Assembly: GCF_030265065.1 (NCBI RefSeq)
Contig: NC_080412.1
Coordinates: forward strand, 36,827,001 to 36,891,000
DNA length: 64,000 bases
Source of the DNA: Corythoichthys intestinalis
Lineage: Eukaryota; Chordata; Actinopteri; Syngnathiformes; Syngnathidae
Direction of reading: 5' to 3'
Shown: positions 21,701 to 34,305 of the stretch, one piece after another
How the letters are laid out: every line of letters begins with the position of its first letter
Numbering within the stretch: the first letter of the stretch is position 1
Position numbers and translations under genes: made by a program
The notes under the pieces: model-generated
Databases searched by the model: none
The model's input: only the letters and a program-made list of their open reading frames with translations
Told to the model about the DNA's origin: nothing

Positions 21701-24700
21701 TTTTTTAGTGAGGGACGCAGCGGCCAGGCTACCCAATGGAGAAGGAACGCGAGCGGAGATCTGTGAACTACTAAAGGACTCGCAGTTTCTTGCCCCTGAT
21801 GTCACAAGCGCACAGGTTGAGACTTAAAAGGTATTTTTTTTCATGGTGACAGCTTCATCAAAACTCAAAACCGCTCTTGCCATATAGGTAAACACTGTTG
21901 TCAGCGGTGCTCTGGATAGACTGCACTACGAGAAGGATCCCTGTGTAAAGTATGATATCGGACGCAAACTGTGGATTTACCTGCACCGCAACCGCACTCA
22001 GGAAGAATTTGGTGAGGAATAATCTGCTGGTGGCAGCTTATTTTTATATTGTTGCTGAGTACGACAACATATACTACACAATAAGGGTGTGAAAATACAG
22101 TGTGGAGAACAAGTATTTGATACACTGCCGATTTGCTGGTTTTCACACTTGCAAGCCATGTAGAGGTCTGTAATTTGTTTCATAAGTTCTCTTCAACTGT
22201 TAGGGACGGAATCTAATACAAAAATCCAGAAAACCACATTGTATAATTTTTAAATAATAAATTTGTATTTAACTGCATGAAATAAGTATTTGATACATTA
22301 CCAACTAGTAAATATTTCGGCTCTTAGTTCTTTTTTAAGAACCCCTCCTGTTCTCCACTCATTTCCGGAAGTAACTGCACCTGTTTGAACTTGTTACCTG
22401 TATAAAAGACACCTGTTCACATGCTCAAACAAACAAACAAACTCCAACCTCTCCACAATGGCCAAGACCAAAGAGCTGTGTAAGGACATCAGAGATAAAA
22501 TAATAGACCTGCACAAGGCTGGGATGGGCTACAGGAAAATAAGCAAGCAGCTTGGTGAGAAGGTAACAACTGTTGGAGCGATTATTAGAAAATGGAAGAA
22601 GTTCAAGATGACGGTCAATCTGCCTCGTTCTGGGGCTCCATGCAAGATCTCACCTCGTGGGGCATCACTGATCATGAGGAAGGTGAGGGATCAGCTAGAG
22701 CAGGGCGGTAAACCGAAAATTTACCGTCACCGAAATTCTTCACGATGACCGACGTAATTTTGGCCATGTCGGTAAATTCGGTAATTTAATAAAACAAGAA
22801 AATAGTCTTTTTATCCCGCTTTGACGCTGTGTTGTTCGGCTATGTTCATTCCCCTTTAAGAAAGCAGACAGTGTGCTTACGTATGGAGTCACGTGGTTTT
22901 CAGTAAGCCAATCAAACAGAAGCCTGGTAGGCTAACGCTGGCGGCTAACGCTACAAGTAAACGGGTTGGAGTCGTACTTAAGGCCATATCGCCCAGCCCT
23001 AGGATCAGCCCAGAACTACACGGCAGGACCTGGTCAATGACCCGAAGAGAGCTGGAACCACAGTCTCGAAGAAAACCATCGGAAACACATTACGCCGTCA
23101 TGGATTAAAATCCGACAGCGCACGCAAGGTCCCGCTGCTGAAGCCAATGCATGTCCAGACACGTCTGAAGTTTGCACTGACCATCTAGATGATCCAGAGG
23201 AGCAATGGGAGAAGGTCATGTGGTCGGATGAGACCAAAATTGAACTTTTTGGTCTAAACCCGGCTCGTCGTGATTGGAGGAAAAAGAAGGATGAGTACAA
23301 CCCCAAGAACACCATCCCAACCGTGAAACATAGAGGAGGAAACATCATTTTTTGGGGCTGCTTCTCTGCCAAGGGTACAGGACGACTGCACCGTATTGAG
23401 GGGAGGATGGATGGGGCTATGTATCGCCAGATCTTGGCTGACAACCTCCTTCCTTCAGTGAGAGCCCTGAAGATGGGTCGTGGCAGGGTCTTCCAGCATG
23501 ACAACGACCCAAAGCACACAGCCGAGGCAATTAAAGAGTGGCTCCGTAAGAAGCATATTAAGGTCCTGGAGTGGCCTAGCCAGTCACCAGATCTGAACCC
23601 GATAGAAAATCTATGGAGGGAGCTGAAAGTCTGTGTTGCCCGGCAGCAGCCCCGAAACCTGAAGGCTCTGGAGAAGATCTGCATGGAGGAGTGGGCAGAA
23701 AATCCCTGCTGCAGTGTGTGCAAACCTTGTCAAGGACTACAGGAAACGTTTGGTATCTGTAATAGCAAACAAAGGTTTCTGTACCAAATATTAAGTTCGA
23801 TTTTTGTGATGTATCAAATACTTATTTCATGCAATTAAATGCAAATGTATTATTTAAAAATCAGACGTGATTTTCTGATTTTTTTTTGTATTAGATTCTG
23901 TCCCTCACAGTTGAAGAGAACTTATGATACAAATTACAAACCTCTACACGCTTTGCAAGTGGGAAAACCAGCAAAATCGGCAGTGTATCATATACTTGTT
24001 CTCGCCACTGTATATCCAAAAAGGTGAAATATCGTGATGCTTTATAGCTCAAAAGGTTATCGATATCCTCCCACCAAGAATCGATATACAGTATCCTTTT
24101 AAAACCGTATCACTGTTTAAAAAAATAAATAAAAGAACGAACAGGTTGCTACCAAAATCTTCCATTAGAATAATGTAGTAGTGTAGAATAGTTTAATCTC
24201 ACTAGCTGCAATTGACGGCGCAAGGCATCCAATTCATTTTGAAAGGGTTGGACATTTAGCGCCTTCAATGGCTCTGAAACCAGGCTACTTCTTTTAGATT
24301 TGGAGTCACTTTCTACTCATTTGGGGACATTCTTGAGTCACTTCCTATTCAGAAAGCCAAAATCAACAGGAGGTGTCCTTTAAATGACGCAAAATCAATA
24401 GGAGGTTTCTGTAAATGCCCCAAAATCAACGGGAAGTGACCAAATATCAACAGGAAATGACATGAAATGCCTCAAATTTAAATCAACACTGCATTGGCCG
24501 CCACTCACGGGCTAATTAAACTTGACTGGATTGGACGTCTAGCGGCGTCAATGGCACTGAAATTCACAGCCAGTCTTTTGTTGGCATTTACAGGTTGCTT
24601 TCTATTCATTTTAGGGCATTTACAGGCCACTTTTTGTCAAGTTTGAGTCACTGTCTATTCATTTAGGACACAGAAATGCACAAAAATGAACAGGAAGTGA

Positions 24701-27700
24701 TTGAAAATCAACAGCAAGTTACCTAAAATGCTCCAAAATTAAACGTATTGGTTGCCATTGACATGCCATTGACGTCCAATCTGTCGAGGGAGGCATGACT
24801 GACCCACGACTGTTCATTCGCTGCTGCCATCCCTGTTCAAATGGATTGGTAGACATCTAGTAGTCATAAATTCATCCCGAATAATAGCAGAACTGTTTAT
24901 TAGCTGCTTTGTCAATTATCCTAGAATGATAAAAGATTTCCTGACCATGTATCGATAATTGTTATATCATAAGATCATCATTATCATGAGCATTGTATAG
25001 CAAATCATAGGGAAAGGGAAAATGCTATACAATGCAGGGTATCCCAAACGCACATCGAGGTACCATTTAGTGTAGTGTCCCAGAGCTCGCGAAACTTGAA
25101 AAAAGCGCATTTATCAAGGTTTCGTCAGTCGTGATTGCGTATATCCGTCCGCCAAAACAGGCTGATAGCACAGATATAAGTACACCTGCCCCTCTGCTAT
25201 TGGATGCGTTGTTGACGGCCCCGCCTCTCGGCGCAAATTCATTCAAACTTGCCGTTCCGTCCAAGACTGCTGTCCACCGCTCACTTTTGCCAAAAAGTCC
25301 AATCCAAAATACTGTAATGCCCCGGATGGGGGGAAGAAGGAGAGGAGTCTGTATTGGCTTACCCACTTTATTGTGGCAAAAATAATAACAAAATAACAGC
25401 AGGCTGCCGCAACATGCGACCGCTATCTCGCCCGTTCTCCCATTCTTCCTACTCTCTTCCCTCTACATCACAGCTCCCCAGTCTGATCGTCTCTTAAGGG
25501 GCCGCGCTTAGTTACGGACATTACAATAAACAATGAATATGTTGCTTCTAAAACCCTTCAAACTAGGTTGCCGCTAGTTTGAAACGGCCCTAAAAAAACA
25601 ACAACAATAAAAAACATCTCTTTTGGCAGCTTTTATTTTGGTGTGGCGGTGCGCCACAATCTTTTATTTGTAGGGGAAACCCTGCAATGTACAACCATTT
25701 CGTGTCACACTAATCATAAAAATGAAAATTACACTGTGTGTTTAAAGCAATCATATAGCCTAGTCATTTGTTTGCCTTTCTTATATTATTTTTTTACTGG
25801 GATTCATGCACTAAAATCACAATTAGACAATTTAAACATCACCTTTGATTTGCCACCCAGAGAGGATCCACCAAGCTCAAGCGGCTGCCGCAAAAGCCAG
25901 AAAAGCGCTGCAGCAGAAACCCAAACCAGCATCCAAACCTGTGAGAAGAAACACTTAGTCACAATTTTACTACTTTGTCCTGATGCCGTTGAACCAATCC
26001 ATTGGTTATTCTAGGTTTTGAGTGTTGAGGTCCTCAAATCTCGATTTTACGTCTTTAGAAATCTGGCAACAAAGAAGGAGCCGGAAAAATAGCTGGATGT
26101 TTGGAAGCAGGACAGGATATACCTGCAAATTGCGGTCCCATGTCACCGACACCATCAACACCTACTTCAAACACACCTGGGACTCCAAAGTCGCCCTTGC
26201 CCTGCACGGTCACCGCATCAACTAAGACCACAGTTCCTGATGCAATCAAATCTAGCCCAGGGTGCGTCTCTTCGCTTCATTGTTGTGTACTACAGCATAC
26301 ACTTTGCTTCGACTTAAGACTCGATTGTCTCTCGTAGTGTTCTGCTGGTGTCTCCCCCCTCCTTGCCTCAGATGGGATCCATTTTACCTGCCAGCCAGGC
26401 CAGTCCAGCCACATCGCAGCCAGTCTCATCCCAACACGCAGCCCGGATTGTCAGTCACCTGTCAGCGGGCTCCATCCCTCAGGTGCGGGTAGTTTCTGCT
26501 CAGCCTGGTCTGGGTTCCCCACCGGGAAGTCAGCAAGCTGCTTTGGTCCATCAGAACGCTCATCAGATCAGAATGCCGGTTTCTGTGGCAGCCAAGGGCA
26601 TCTCACAAGTAAAAAAAAAAATTAATCATAGCGATGATAAGAGTTCAGTGTTTTATGTTAATTAAATTTATTACATCTTAGACAGTGGTGTCGGTACCTC
26701 TAAGGAGCCAGCCCGGTAGTCCCGTACAGGTGCCTAACACCCTGTCGGTTTCCACGGTAACTGTGCCCAAACCTCAGAACGTGTCACCCGGCAGCTCGGC
26801 AGGAAACCCGACATCTCAGCCGGCTATGCTCCAAGGAGTTGGCAGTCAAAACATCAAACAGGTAAACCATGCGTCAAGTTATTCTCAACTGCAAAATTCC
26901 GACATTTTTTATACTGCTAAAAAAGTAGACTAAACATTGAATGAATACGTTTTAATTCAGAAAGAAATTCGCTGCATGCACGGCCCGGGTATATGTATAG
27001 TAGTAGGGGCAGTGAGGAAAATAAGTATTTAGTCAACCACTAATTGTGCAAGTTCTCCCAATTGAAAATATGAGAGAGGCGGGTAATTGTCAACACGGGT
27101 GAAGCCTAAATAGTCTTTGCTGCCCCACTCAGGCGAGGTGTTCAGGTTAAGGGGCAAAACACCTAAGACCCTGAGACGGCTACTGATGATGCGGAAGGGA
27201 TCCAGAGGAATGGAAGCTCATAACAGTTACCACCACAGACAGCAATCCATGTTACCATTTTCAGTGTAGTTCCAGGCGTAGAAGCTTGTGGCAAAGCATC
27301 TTCGATGTTTATTTCACCTCAACCATGAGAGACAGAATGTGGGAAAAAAAAAAAAAACAGAAAATCACATTGTTTGATTTTTAAAGAATTTATTTGCAAA
27401 TCATGGTGGAAAATAAGTATTTGGTCAATACCAAAAGTTCATCTCAATACTTTGTTATGTACCCTTTGTTGGCAATAACGGAGGCCAAACGTTTTCTGTA
27501 ACTCTTCACGAGGTTTTCATACACTGTTGCTGGTATTTTGGCCCATTCCTCCATGCAGATCTCCTCTAGAGCAGTGATGTTTTGGGGCTGTCATTGGGCA
27601 ACACGGACTTTCAACTCCCTCCACAGATTTTCTATGGGGTTGAGGTCTGGAGACTGGCTAGGCCACTCCAGGACCTTGAAATGCTTCTTACGAAGCCACT

Positions 27701-30700
27701 CCTTTGTTGCCCTGGTTGAGTGTTTGGGATCATTGTCATGCTGGAAGACCCAGCCACCTCTCATCTTCAATGCCCTTGCCGATAGAAGGAGATTTTCACT
27801 CAAAATCTCTCGATAGATGGCCCCATTCATTCTTTCCTTTACACAGATCAGTCGTCCTAGTCCCTTTGCACAAAAACAGCCCCAAAGCATGATGTTTCCA
27901 CCCCATGCTTTGCAGTGGGTATGGTGTTCTTCAGATGCAATTCAGTATTCTTTCTCCTCCAAACACAAGAACCTGTTTCTCTACCAAAAAGTTCTATTTT
28001 GGTTTCATCTGACCATAACACATTCTCCCAGTCCTCTTCTGGATCATCCAGATGCTCTCTAGCGAACCGCAGACGGGCCTTGACGTGTACTTTCTTCAGC
28101 AGGGGGAGACGTCTGGCAGTGCAGGATTTGAGTCCCTGGCCGCACATTGTGTTATTGATAGTAGCCTTTGTTACTGTGGTCCCAGCTCTCTGTAGGTCAT
28201 TCAATAGGTCCCCCTGTGTGGTTCTGGGATTTTTGCTCACCGTTCTTGTTATCATTTTGACGCCACGGGGTGGGATCTTGCATGGAGCCCCAGATCGAGG
28301 GAGATTATCAGTGGTCTTGTATGTCTTCCATTTTCGAAGAATTGCTCCCACAGTTGATTTCTTTACACCAAGCGTTTTACCTGTTGCAGATTCAGTCTTC
28401 CCAGCCTGGTGCAGGTCTACAATTTTGTCTCTGGTGTCCTTCGACAGCTCTTTGGTCTTGGCCATAGTGGAGTTTGGAGTGTGACTGCCCTAAGTTGTGG
28501 ACAGGTGTCTTTTATACCGATAATGAGTTAAAATAGGTGCCATTAATACAGGTAACGAGTGGAGCCTCGTTAGACCTCGTTAGAAGAAGTTAGACCTCTT
28601 TGACAGCCAGAAATCTTGCTTGTTTGTAGGTGACCAAATACTTATTTTCCACTCTAATTTGAAAATAAATTCTTATAAATCAAACAATGTGATTTTCTGT
28701 TTATTTTCCACATTCTGTCTCTCATGGTTGAGGTTTACCCATGTTGAAAATTACAGGCCTCTCTAATCTTTTCAAGTCGGAGATATGTTGCGGATGGTGG
28801 TCTTTCAATGATGGGAAGTGTGGAGGGCTCAGTGGCAGCGGCTGCTCAGTAGGGAAACTAGAGTGCTGGAAGTCAAGTCTCCAAACACAAGCAGCTACAA
28901 TTGAGAAAAAAAAAAACAAAACAAAAAAACACCAGAAATGGTACCTCAGTTTTTCGCTAGTCATTTTTAACAAATCAAGTGTCGCTAGGATGATTACTAA
29001 AGTCTCCGGTTCATCTCAGCACAACAGAATGAAAATTGAAAAATGCCTCCTGCAACAAGATCACCGATTCCCTCATTTAGCTGTCAATCAAAAAGGGATT
29101 TAGCCTCCGACAGATCATCCAATCATCATGCAGAGAACCAGAGCGTCCGGGCCAGCCGACCAACGCCCACTGCCCTTAGACACTGCCAGAGATGCATAGC
29201 GTTGGATGGGTCGGATCAAGCCTTAGTCCAGTGCTTCTCAATTATTGTTCTGTTCTGTTTCAGCTCCTTTGCTATGGTGTGGGGTTATTTTGCACTGAGC
29301 ATGTTAACAGTGCTTGCTGGTTTACTGATGTAGCACTGACAGAGAGGGACAATAGTTGGCAATATTCGGCACGTTTTCACTGAAAAACAAACGCCTCATC
29401 AATGTGATTGGTGACTAATGTCTTTAAGTGACGTCTTAATTGATTTGGCTTCCCTCTGTCCGCTGCAAACATTTTTAGACACAGTAAACAGACTGGGTTT
29501 TCATCCTCTCCTACTGTTTTAAAAGTCAAAGCCAAATGCTTCATCATATATCCTCGTCTAGCTCTTCCTATCTCCATTGCTCTTTGCTGTGTGCTCTTGT
29601 TTGGTTTAAAAGTACTGCGCACACTTTGAAAATGAGAGTGACACTATCACCCACTGAGTGGGTGTGCAAGTACACTTTATTCTTTGATGACATATTTTTT
29701 GACATTTTTGGGGAAGCTGACCTTCCCTTGCAGAGCATTCTCCTCTGATGTGTTGTGAAAGATGTCAGATCTATGTCGACCTCTCAATCTCTTGTATTTT
29801 CCCTGCAAAGGTATCCATAACAGGCCAATTAGGAGTGAAATCTCCTGGAGCAGCAGGAATTCCACTCACTGCCACAAACCTCCGGATACAAGGTAAAGAT
29901 GTTTTGCGTCTCCCACCCTCCTCCATCACCACGGACGCCAAGGGCCAGACCGTTCTCCGGATCACGCCGGACATGATGGCCACGCTCACCAAATCTCCCG
30001 TGGCGACAGTCAAACTCAGCCCCGATTTCTTGGGCACGGCAGCCGCTGGCGGTAGCAAGAGCATATCGGCCACTCTCCACGTCACGCCTCCTCACCCGTC
30101 CGTTTCGGCTGCCGCCTCCTGCACAGGCGAGGTTCCCACCACCAAACCCACACCCATGGGTTCTACTTTGCTAAAGGCTGGGGGGGACACGGCCATACGC
30201 TTGATGCCTACTCTGGCTGTCACCGTGGCTGACCAGAAATCTCGTAGTTTCTCTACCGTAACCTCCCCGGACAAGAGCGGCACTACCATCCGAATCATGC
30301 CAGGCCTCGGAGTGATCCCGCAGAAGCAAGGTCAGGCCATTGCGATGACGTCCGGGGGTGGCAAGCCCTCGACCGTCTCCACCTGCGCCAACGTCGTGAC
30401 CATGGCCGCCAGCGCGGTGGCAGGCGCGAAGGGCATGGCGGTGGCTTCGGGGGCCTCAACTTCTCCTCTGAAACTGGGAACGGCCACGGCAACCATGCGA
30501 CAAGTGCCAGCCCCTGTGGTCAACACACAGACAGTAAGAGATTTTACAGGGTGTTCTACTATTTTGATTGTAATATGTATGGTATATATTAGGGGTGGGA
30601 ACCGCACAATACGATTTGGGATACAAGGCTCATGATAACAATCTCTTGATATGGCGAAACAACAATTATCGATACATAGGTCCGGAAATCATTCTACAAT

Positions 30701-33700
30701 ACAAGCCATTTTCATCAGTCTGCTGTAAATTGTATTAAGTTTATGGCGACCAATAATTTTAATGTGGGGGTATTCATAAGTCACTTCCTGTTGATTTTGG
30801 GTAACAGAACAGGAAGTGACCCAGGAATCTCCCCAAATGAATAGGCAGTGGTCAGTGTTTTTGGCAGCCCTTTTAATTTTCGTCTCAGTCTTTTGGATGG
30901 TAATACTTATTTTAGTCATCTCAAAATGTGTTTGTATTTGACAAGTTTTAGCTGACATTTACTAAAAAAAACTTTTAGTATGTAAAATTTAAAAAATTTA
31001 CTCCAAATATAAATAAATAATGGTTTCTAACCATCTCTAATGAACATTGACAGACGAGAACATATTGTAGCGTCTACAAGAACAACACCAACTTGGTGAT
31101 TATAGACACTCAGTAGGAAAACAATACATTCTTTTCAATTAATTATAACCACCGGGATGCCACAAACAATGTAAAAAAAGAATGCTCGATGTTAGCATTA
31201 GCCTAACGCTACGAGTTACATTTAGTGTGTGATTTTCACTCTGCACAGACTTTTAGAGGCTAAAGCAGAGGTCCCGGAACCGCGGACCTCGGTCCGGCTC
31301 TGGACCGGATCTCAAGCTGTCCGGACTAATACACGTTGCAACAACAAAAATCATTTTTTTCTGTGGGTTTGCAGAGTGGAGGCGGGCAACAAACAAAAAT
31401 TGAAAGTTATTTTTAGAACAGCATGTCTCACACTCGCTTTCCAGACTCCGCAGAGTGACAGCCAAAAACTGAGCCGAATGAAGTTGGAGGAAGAGGCGAA
31501 AAGGTACGGCAAATGGCGTGCTCAAAACTACGCAAGATTGATGCAGACAACAGAGTGTTTGAGGAGGAATGGACCGAACACATCTTTGTTCATTTTACCT
31601 GGCGGCAGCATAAGACCGCTATGCCTCATCTGAGACTCATTCAGAGACGGTAGCGCTTGTAAAAAGCAGCATTTTGAAAATACACTATGAGACGAAGCAC
31701 GCAGCTTTTATGCAAAGTTTCCCTATGAACTCTGCCATCCGTTCTCAAAAAATTGCGGAATTAAAGTGCCTGTGACACGAAAAAGCATGTTTATTTCATA
31801 ATACACGCGGTATTTTATGCCCCTGAATGATATGGACCGCTTGGATGTGTGTGGAAGCGATCGCTATTTTTATTTAGTTTTTTGAATCCCGCGCCATGAA
31901 AATGAGTGACTTCCGGCTTCGGTCTTGCATTGAGGAGGAGGGCGCTGTGACGTGTACGGTAGAAGACGTCCTCTTCACGCTACAGTGTACTGTTGTGTAT
32001 GAGGACGAAGGATTCTGCTGATTTTGCGGATTAATACGTTTATTTTTCGCATCACGCCAGCCAAACGGCTGCAGAAAAATCATTCTGTATGAGGGAGAGG
32101 CGTATGCGCCTTTTTGGAGTTTCAAAAGGTTCCCATTCACCGTGGATATTGGCCAAGCCCTACTACTGTGGGACCATTGGACTTACGAGGAAGTGAGTAA
32201 ACATCTTGTTTTGTATTATGTCAAATACGAATACAGCGATTAAAAAGTAAACACTACAAACTTCCTTTAAATAAAGGACTACTTACGTTTGATCATTGAT
32301 AGGCATGTAAAAAGCTCTCCTAATGCTCATTAGCAGCAGCACGTTAGCTGCACAACAACTCCAGCCACCCTCCTCTGGGGAACGAACTGTAAATTGCTCT
32401 CCGCCTCGGTTTGCCGATCCGCGAAGACAATCGACAACCGGGTCGTCATGTCAAATAATCCAGGCTAGTTATGTGTGATTTTCCGCTTCGAAGACTTTGA
32501 AACATCACTCGGTTCGGGTTAGCATGTCGGCTAGCTGTCACGCCTTCTGGTTTGTTTACATTCTCCGAAGCCTGGGAAGGGAAATGACATATGTCCGATT
32601 TAGGTGTCATAAAATATCGTTCGGGAGGTGCGACAGTAAAGGTGAAGTGGACAGTTTTGACCATTATGGAGTAATTTTGCCATGTCGTCCTGAATAAATG
32701 CATTTTTATTATTTCATATTCCATTCAGCACAAGACTGTTATTTGTCATGACCATGCCATTTATTTAGCAATTGGGGAAAATACTTGGATAAAAAGAATA
32801 TCCTGTAAAAATATTGAAGTAAAGAGACAGAAACAATGACATTTTGCCGCTCTCTTCGTTGCGTTTTCCTCGTTGTGAATAGTTCCCCCTTGACGGGCTG
32901 ACTGGTCCTTCTCAAGCCATTTATATAGCTTTTGGGGAAAAATACTTGGATAAAAAGAATATCCTGTAAAAATATTGGAGTAGAGAGACTGAAACAATGA
33001 CATTTTGCGGCTCTCTTCGTCACGTTTTCCTCGTTCTGAATAATTCCCCCTCAATGGGCTGAAAAGTAAAACCGATGAGCCCAGTCTACCGCTGACGTCA
33101 TCCACCTGTTGGGGACGCTAAAGCCCTATAATGGTAGGCGTGGCTAATCGGCAGATTAAAAGACTAATTTCTCGTCATCTGCGCTTTGCTAAATTGTTGT
33201 ATACGGTCAAATCGTCTCAAAATATGATTCTAATTCACATAATAATGCCATTTAAGACTTTTTTTCTCGTGTCATATGCTCTTTTGGGCTCAATATGATC
33301 GCACCTCAAGGCTCATGGTTCATTTATTCACTGCACAGCAACGTGCAAATGAATTCTCCCTCAGAATAGCGTGGATATTGCGTCAAAACAAAAAGTCTTT
33401 CAGTGACGCACCGATTGTCAAAGATTGTATGAGTGTAGTTGCTGAAACTTTGTTGATGGAAAGCAAAAGAAGAGGTCTGTCAAAAAAATAAAGAAAATCC
33501 CCCTGTCAGCATCCACAATTAAAAAAAAAAAAAAAAAGAAGTCTAGAACATGCTCTTATGTTGCTATTTAATGATTCAATTAAAGCACTTTTTTAGTTTT
33601 ATGCACCTTTTATATTTTATTTACATTTTTGAATGTTGTAATTATCAGCATGGCCACGTAAAAATATGTTTGTATTTTTGGGAAAAAAAGAAGCATTAAA

Positions 33701-34270
33701 AATATTTCCGGACCCGCGATTGTTGTAATTTTTTTATTTCGGACCCAGAGGATTTTTAATTCATGACCCCTGGACTAAGGCAAAATTACATTTTTTCTAA
33801 GATTAAACAAATCTTACCAGTTGTGCAAGCCTGCATTTAGACTTGAGATGACACACTGGTGAGTCGGTAAGGAGGTGGAGAGCAGCACACTACATGCTGC
33901 TACGATGTGTGCTAACTACACATACGATGTGAACGTGATGGAAATGATTGCGCATTTTCGTCTCGGTCTCGTCCTGACAGACAAAAACTGGCATTAGGTT
34001 TGTTATGTTTTAGTCTCTCAAAACACATTTTTAGCTCGTTATCGTCTCATCGTCATGAAAAAAGTTCGTTGATGAAATATTTTCGTTATCATCGTTGACG
34101 AAAACAACAGTAGCAGTGATTCACAGGAAGTGACCTGTAAACGCCCCAGGATTGCACTTTCATTTAAAAACAGTATAAAAAATGAATGAGGATCTAAGTA
34201 TTGTATGACAAAAGAACAGTTGGCTGACTTGCATAGCAAAAGTCTGCTAGCTTTAATGCTATAAAATGCT

Positions 34271-34305
<35 letters not shown>

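Noticed and set aside
30092-30607. Minus-strand frames opposite the largest nfrkb exon
   Set aside because: Shadows of the Ser/Thr/Pro-rich plus-strand exon 29811-30533.
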